A DNA stretch of 64,000 nucleotides from Candidatus Sulfotelmatobacter sp. Its GTDB lineage: Bacteria > Acidobacteriota > Terriglobia > Terriglobales > Acidobacteriaceae. Below, piece by piece: positions 58,774 to 64,000 of the stretch. How positions within the stretch are numbered: the stretch's first letter is position 1; each line of letters starts with the position of its first letter. The DNA lies in the NCBI GenBank assembly GCA_017883385.1, contig JADGNQ010000010.1, forward strand, positions 18,832-82,831, in the 5' to 3' direction. Under the pieces are notes generated by a model, which saw only the letters and a program-made list of their open reading frames with translations, made no database searches and had not been told where the DNA came from. The translations under genes were made by a program, and so were the position numbers.

Positions 58774-60813
58774 TCACCATACTCCAACGCGATCTTCGGA
58801 CTTCAGGTAGAGCTTGTCGCCAGGTGCGATCTCGTAGGCTTTGTACCACGATTCTACATTCCGCACCGTGTCGCTTCGGTATTCGCCGGGTGGATGGTTG
58901 TCCGTTGCGATCTGCCGGCGGAGCACGGTTTCGCCCTGGACCTTCCGCCATCTCTGAGCGAACGCCAGGAAAAACCGCTGTTCCCCACTGAGGCCGCCGA
59001 TCACGACGTCGGTCTTGCCTTTCAGTGAGAGGACGTAGGCGTCATGCGCCACCAGCAATCCCGCCAGGTCGGCGATATTTTCATTCAGGACTTGCTTGCC
59101 GTGGACACAGAGATCGGAAAAGGGGCAGTACTTGTCAAATTGCGTCACCAGCGTTGCCGCCGCCGCGTGGTATTTCGCCGAGTCTTCCGCGGTCCACCAA
59201 TGGACGAGGCGGCCTTGAGAATCGTACATGTTGCCGAGTTCGTCGAAGCTATGGCTGATCTCATGGGCGATGCCGGCGCCGGCGGAGCCATAGTTGGAGG
59301 CGGCGTCCCCTTGGCTGTCGAAATAAGGAGGCTGCAAGATGCCGGCCGAGAAAAATTCGGAATTGGGGCTGAACACAATGACGGCGCCGACGACTTGCGG
59401 ATCGATTCTCCACTCGGCCGGATCGGCTGGTTGTTTCAGCTTCGCCAAGTTGCGCAAACGATTGAAGGCTTCGGCCCGGCGCATGTTACCGAAGGCGTCG
59501 CCGCGCATGACCTCAAGCCTCGAATAATCGATCCATGTGTCAGGGTAGCCGACGCCTATCGTAAGTGCGTCAAGCTTCGCCAATGCTTTTTTCTTTGTCT
59601 CCGCTGACATCCAGCTGAGATTTGCAATGCGGGCGTGATAGGCGCCGATCAGGTCGGCGACCATGGCCTGCGCTTTGGTCTTAGCCTCGGGCGGGAAATA
59701 ACGTTGCGTATAGAGTTGGCCGACCGCCTGGCCGAGAGCGCCGTTGGTGGCGGTGATGGCGTCCTTGCTGCGATCCGGCATCTGCCGTGTACCGGACAGG
59801 ATCGTGCCGTAGAAGGCGAAATCTTCGGTCGCCACGGACTTGGGTAATACGCAGGCGTAATGTTCGATAAGGTGAAACCTCAGATAGTCTCTCCACAGAT
59901 CGATGCTCTCACTGCCCACGAGCGCGGAAGTGCCTGTAAGCGCTGACGGCTGCCAAACGATGAATTCAGGCTGATCGGTGACTCCGGCTGACGTAAAGTA
60001 AGCGTTCCAATCGATGCCCGGCGCCTTGATGTTGAAGTCGGCCCGTTTCCATGGATTGTTCTGCTTGAAGACATCACCGGCGTCGGCGTCTGGCGCGCGA
60101 GCCTGCGCGATGCGAACTTCGAGTGCCAGGATGCGCGCCGCCCTGCTCTCCGAGTCTGCAAGGCCTACCCGTTTCAGGATGGTTGCAATGTGAGCCTGAT
60201 ACTGTGCGCGCAACTCGGCCATTTTTGGCGACGGGTCGATGTAGTCGTCGCGATCGGGCATGCCCAACCCGCCCTGCAATAGATGGAAAACATAGCGCTC
60301 CGAATCCCTGAAACCTTGATTGACCCACACGCCGAAGATATGGTCAGCGTTGGCAGTGAGCCCGTCAACCTCACTATTTAAGGTGGTACCAAGATAAGCC
60401 GACAGCGACGTTCTGTTTGAGATCGCTGAGATTGTGGCCATCTCGTCGGCCAGAGGTGTCATCCCCTTCGCCTCGATTGCGTTCTCGTCCATGAAGCTGA
60501 CGTAGTAGTCGCCAACCTTCTGCGCAACGCTACCTGCGGCAGGCCTGGCTGCGGCTGCTTCTTGAATGAGATTGCGCACTCGCTCGCTCGTCTTCTCCAT
60601 CAACATGGCGCTAGTGCCGTAGTTCGACTGACCAACGGGAACCGCTGCCGTCCTGAGCCAGCCCCCATTGGCAAACCGGTAGAAGTCGTCACCTGGCCTG
60701 ACGGAACGATCCATGTCCTGCGTGTTCACATTTTGAGCGACAGCAGCACGCGCCGGACCCAGGGAAACCGCGAAAGAGAAGATAGCGAACGTCGTAGTGC
60801 GAAGAAGAGTCAT
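58774..60813 (-). CDS. M13 family zinc metallopeptidase, exported
   Basis: GAGIAHEISHSFDELGNMYD (HExxH), NENIADLAG, HPPGEYRSDTVRNVESWYKAYEI. Confidence 0.95.
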   Translation of the reverse strand: MTLLRTTTFAIFSFAVSLGPARAAVAQNVNTQDMDRSVRPGDDFYRFANGGWLRTAAVPVGQSNYGTSAMLMEKTSERVRNLIQEAAAARPAAGSVAQKVGDYYVSFMDENAIEAKGMTPLADEMATISAISNRTSLSAYLGTTLNSEVDGLTANADHIFGVWVNQGFRDSERYVFHLLQGGLGMPDRDDYIDPSPKMAELRAQYQAHIATILKRVGLADSESRAARILALEVRIAQARAPDADAGDVFKQNNPWKRADFNIKAPGIDWNAYFTSAGVTDQPEFIVWQPSALTGTSALVGSESIDLWRDYLRFHLIEHYACVLPKSVATEDFAFYGTILSGTRQMPDRSKDAITATNGALGQAVGQLYTQRYFPPEAKTKAQAMVADLIGAYHARIANLSWMSAETKKKALAKLDALTIGVGYPDTWIDYSRLEVMRGDAFGNMRRAEAFNRLRNLAKLKQPADPAEWRIDPQVVGAVIVFSPNSEFFSAGILQPPYFDSQGDAASNYGSAGAGIAHEISHSFDELGNMYDSQGRLVHWWTAEDSAKYHAAAATLVTQFDKYCPFSDLCVHGKQVLNENIADLAGLLVAHDAYVLSLKGKTDVVIGGLSGEQRFFLAFAQRWRKVQGETVLRRQIATDNHPPGEYRSDTVRNVESWYKAYEIAPGDKLYLKSEDRVGVW

Positions 60814-60892
60814 GGAGGTCCTTAAGGGTTGTCGGATCGGACTCCGCAGATAACCTGGATATGTTGCACCGCATACTCGCCGCCGCTGACCG

Positions 60893-62422
60893 CTACACGA
60901 CTATTGAAACGGGCCGATAAGGCACGGCGATTGCCGCTGCTATTTTTGGACTCTTGCCAGGAGCAGGCCGACTTTCGCGATTTGGATATTGGCTGCAGAT
61001 ACTCCAGAGATACATGGCGGCGTAAGCGCGCCAAGGCCTCCATGCTTCGGCGCGTAGCTCCAGATCGCGAGAGTTTTCAAGGGCCATCGCGCGCAAGAGC
61101 CCGAGATCGCTGGAGGGAAAGGCATCGGGTTCCCCTAACGCCCGCATCGCCACGTATTGCGCGGTCCACTTCCCAATGCCGGGGATTTCGCAGAGGCGGG
61201 TCAGAAACGATTCGGAGCCAGGGCCTGCCCCAAAGTTGATCCGTCCGCTGCAAACTGCGCCAGCCAGGGCCCGAATGGTTCCGACTCGCGCCCCCGTCAG
61301 CCCGATGTCGCCGAGCGGCGCGCTGGCGAGAACCTCAGGCACAGGAAAAATGTGAGTGAGGCCCGCCGCCCCGCAAAAGGGCTTTCCGAAGCGGCTCGCC
61401 ATACGGCCAGCCATGGCCGTCGCACCTTTAACCGTGATCTGTTGGCCGAGAATTGCGCGCACGGCAAGTTCGAAGCCGTCCCAACAGCCTGGCACTCGAA
61501 CCCCGGGATCGGCTTCAACCCTCGCATGCAGGAGGGGATCGCTTCTGAGATTTTGCACGATGGCCGACCAGTCCGCGTTCAAATCGAACATCGCGCGGAC
61601 ACGTTCCACTATAAGGAACAGCGACTGGGGATCGCCGAAAGCAATCCGCAAAAGCAGCGCATCGCGTCCATCGGCAGGAGAGACTTCGAAATAGCCCTCC
61701 TTGCCGAGCAAAGAAATGGTGCGTCGATACTTGCCATCTTCCACAACCTCGACACCCGGGGTAGCTCGCGCGGCCAAAAAGTCCAATATGCCCTGCCAGT
61801 GGTACGGTGGCCGGAAATGCAGGTGGAAGACGTAGTGATGATCAGTTCGGATCTCCGTCTGTCGCGCCAGCTTCCGAATTTGAGTGGGCGTTCGATGATA
61901 GACCTTGCGGATGCCTGCGTTGAATCGCCGTACACAGCCGAATCCCGAGGCCAGCGCAACCTGATTCATTGGCAGTTTCGTTTCGTCGATCAGCTTTTTC
62001 GCGAAATGTAGACGGCGCGTTTGAGCCACTGCAATCGGGGTAGCGCCCAGATGTTTCAAAAACAAGCGCCGCAGGTGCCGCGCTCCAACTCCCAATCGCT
62101 CCGCTAGAACCTCTACTCCTCCGTCCTCCAGTCCACTCTCGCCGATCAAACGCAACGCTCGTGAGACTGTGTTCGAGGTTCCCAACCACGCCGGCGTTCC
62201 GGGTGAACTCTCCGGACGGCAGCGCAAGCAGGGGCGAAAGCCGGCTTCTGCCGCGGCGGCCGCACTTGGAAAATAACGAACGTTCTTTTCTTTCGCGGTA
62301 GGAGCTGGACAAATCGAGCGGCAATAAACGCCGCTCCCGACGACGCCAATAAAGAACTTGCCGTCGAAGCGGGGATCGCGCGTCAGCCGGGCCCGCGAAC
62401 ACACCTGCAAATCGAGTGTCAT
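60893..62422 (-). CDS. Ada-type Zn domain + AraC HTH + AlkA DNA-3-methyladenine glycosylase
   Basis: DGKFFIGVVGSGVYCRSICPAPTAKEKNVRYF...FRPCLRCRPE; AraC-type HTH; AVRAILGQQITVKGA...LCEIPGIGKWTAQYVAMRALGEPDAFPSSDLGL. Confidence 0.95.
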   Translation of the reverse strand: MTLDLQVCSRARLTRDPRFDGKFFIGVVGSGVYCRSICPAPTAKEKNVRYFPSAAAAAEAGFRPCLRCRPESSPGTPAWLGTSNTVSRALRLIGESGLEDGGVEVLAERLGVGARHLRRLFLKHLGATPIAVAQTRRLHFAKKLIDETKLPMNQVALASGFGCVRRFNAGIRKVYHRTPTQIRKLARQTEIRTDHHYVFHLHFRPPYHWQGILDFLAARATPGVEVVEDGKYRRTISLLGKEGYFEVSPADGRDALLLRIAFGDPQSLFLIVERVRAMFDLNADWSAIVQNLRSDPLLHARVEADPGVRVPGCWDGFELAVRAILGQQITVKGATAMAGRMASRFGKPFCGAAGLTHIFPVPEVLASAPLGDIGLTGARVGTIRALAGAVCSGRINFGAGPGSESFLTRLCEIPGIGKWTAQYVAMRALGEPDAFPSSDLGLLRAMALENSRDLELRAEAWRPWRAYAAMYLWSICSQYPNRESRPAPGKSPKIAAAIAVPYRPVSIVV

Positions 62423-62699
62423 CTCTTCGGTCTTACTTCTTGCCCTTTTCCACCCAAATCATAGCCCACTCTTTCCAACGTTCTAGACGTTTTCGGACTG
62501 CAATCTACTGGTCGTCACAAAGAACAGGAACCAGGTCCGCAAACGTCCAGTGCACGGGATTCATGTCCGCGAGCGTCCATTTCGCCACCGTCAATTTCGC
62601 TATGGTGGGACTGCATTCCGGAAAACTCCGGATCAAAGTCGGGCGACATTCGAATCTACTGGACGGTTCGCTAGAAATTCCTCGTATCCGGAATGTGCC

Positions 62700-62981
62700 A
62701 TGGCTCCCCGTGTTCGCCACTGCGTCGAGTGCCCCAAATGCCGTACAAGATACCTGCTTGGCTGCAGACCATATCGTAACGGGTCGTTCTTGATGCCATT
62801 GATGGAAGGCCTTACAGATGAATGGACGTTGTATTGTTCCTGCGGCAGTCCCCATTTTCCCAGCCGATGGAATTGGAGCGAATTGAAACGGTATGCGATT
62901 CCAACTCAGGCACACGAGCGCGGTTATGGCCCACCGGAGGAGATCCTGCCCTTGAGCGGAAGATCGCGGCTCTCACCGTAG
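62700..62981 (+). CDS. Small putative zinc-ribbon protein
   Basis: ATG at 62700: MAPRVRHCVECPKCRTRYLLGC...YCSCGSPHFPSRWNWSELKRYAIPTQAHERGYGPPEEI, Cys pairs. Confidence 0.5.
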   Translation: MAPRVRHCVECPKCRTRYLLGCRPYRNGSFLMPLMEGLTDEWTLYCSCGSPHFPSRWNWSELKRYAIPTQAHERGYGPPEEILPLSGRSRLSP

Positions 62982-63479
62982 GCGCGACTGGCGATCCGGA
63001 AACCATTCTGGGCCCCAAGTCGGCTTGGGGAAACCTGCGGACGCCCTATATGCAGCAGTGGCACTCATGCACAAGGAAAGCAAAGATAATAAATCGTAAT
63101 ATAACGAAAGCATCCCGAAGTCAAGACCTTTTGGCTTTCACGAGAGATGCCGTCAAGTACGTCCTCCCTCTTTACGGGGCTATTCCAAATTGCCGTCACC
63201 TTGGCATTAGTCATACCAATGCCTTTAGACAAAGTTTGATTTCGGGACTTTCCATTGCGAGGACTTAATCTACGAGCGACTCGTCACGTTCAGGATAATC
63301 ACATGGCTCAGGCGCTCGTCAGCAGCGTTCTGAAGCAGAATGATGGTTTAGTCCTTGCTGCTCACAGCCAGGCTAGTCCCGCGAGGTCGTAGGTGGAAAC
63401 ACGCCCATTCGCTCCTCCAATTCTGCCCAGGCATGTGCCCAGTTCGAATCGATTCAGCATCTGGAAACTGCGTGTTGAA

Positions 63480-64000
63480 CTACGCTTCACTTCCGTTCTT
63501 ATCGACCAGTCGGTCAAATGCTAAACCGCTCGAGGCCTCACCTCGGCCGGTTTGCTTTTGCACGCGTAACCAGGTGTAGACCTGGCCTTGGGACCAGCGT
63601 GAGCGCGTGTAGTATTGCGTAAGGCGGGCGCCCGCTCGCGGAACCTCCTCTTCGTGCAGAAAAGAAATCCGCGCCGGCGTGAGGTCAAGCCCTTGGCGGA
63701 GCAGTGAGGTCAATGGCTGCACCTTCTGAGCAGGGTCGGGATCGCCAACCAGAATGCGTGGCATGGCGGCGCGTTGCAATTGAATCTCGCGATTGTTGCC
63801 GGGGATGTGTACGGGAATGAACGGAATCCAGTTCTCCGGGACCGAGTTCATGGCCTCGTAGCACACTGGGAAGACTGTTCAACAACTCAAGAATCCGGGC
63901 TTGCTGCGCAGCGGTAAGCCGCTTCAGCATCATTCCGGAAGCATTTCGCGTGCACCAGATGAGGCCGATTCGTTCGTTCGAAGTCCAGAACTCGAAGAGC
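63480..64000 (-). pseudogene. Uncharacterised protein gene, frameshifted near 63861-63870 and truncated by the window end
   Basis: LFEFWTSNERIGLIWCTRNASGMMLKRLTAAQQARILELLNSLPSV in one frame continues as CYEAMNSVPENWIPFIPVHIPGNNREIQLQRAAMPRIL in another. Confidence 0.6.

Noticed and set aside
1-64000. Mobile element, prophage, CRISPR or defence island
   Set aside because: No transposase, integrase, terminal repeats, regularly spaced repeats or recognised defence genes in the ORF track

Overview
This window looks like ordinary chromosomal DNA from a GC-rich Acidobacteriota-type bacterium, inferred from Oar-like CarboxypepD_reg/TonB receptors, GH enzymes, ASPIC/VCBS and ThuA proteins. I saw no rRNA, tRNA, CRISPR array, transposase, integrase or phage structural module. 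Main blocks: (1) galK. (2) An alkaline-phosphatase-superfamily block (1.4-9.0 kb): a TPR 'sulfatase', then a tightly packed operon of a lipoprotein phosphodiesterase, a 70-aa RHH-like protein, an unassigned 3-TM protein, a membrane-anchored paralogous phosphodiesterase and a sulfotransferase-like protein. (3) ASPIC/VCBS protein, GH3-PA14 enzyme, Oar-like receptor and two TPR proteins. (4) FucP-like MFS transporter and GH27 alpha-galactosidase. (5) A chemosensory cluster (cheA, cheW, OprB-like porin, mcp, cheB, CheR-HDOD fusion) with no cheY. (6) Peroxiredoxin, Gfo/Idh, TIM-barrel isomerase, ThuA, cytochrome c, PQQ dehydrogenase. (7) AP-superfamily protein, DUF5054-like protein, GH30, and a second Oar-like receptor. 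(8) An inositol catabolism cluster (iolB, iolD, APC permease, LacI regulator, transaldolase, iolG-like, iolE-like). (9) M13 peptidase, Ada/AlkA glycosylase, and a frameshifted gene at the right edge. The strongest non-gene signal is a recurring LacI-type operator (core near TAAACGNTTA) placed over sigma70-like promoters of both Oar receptors, GH3, iolB, iolE and lacI itself, suggesting one local regulon. All calls come from reading motifs in the translations; no database search was run.
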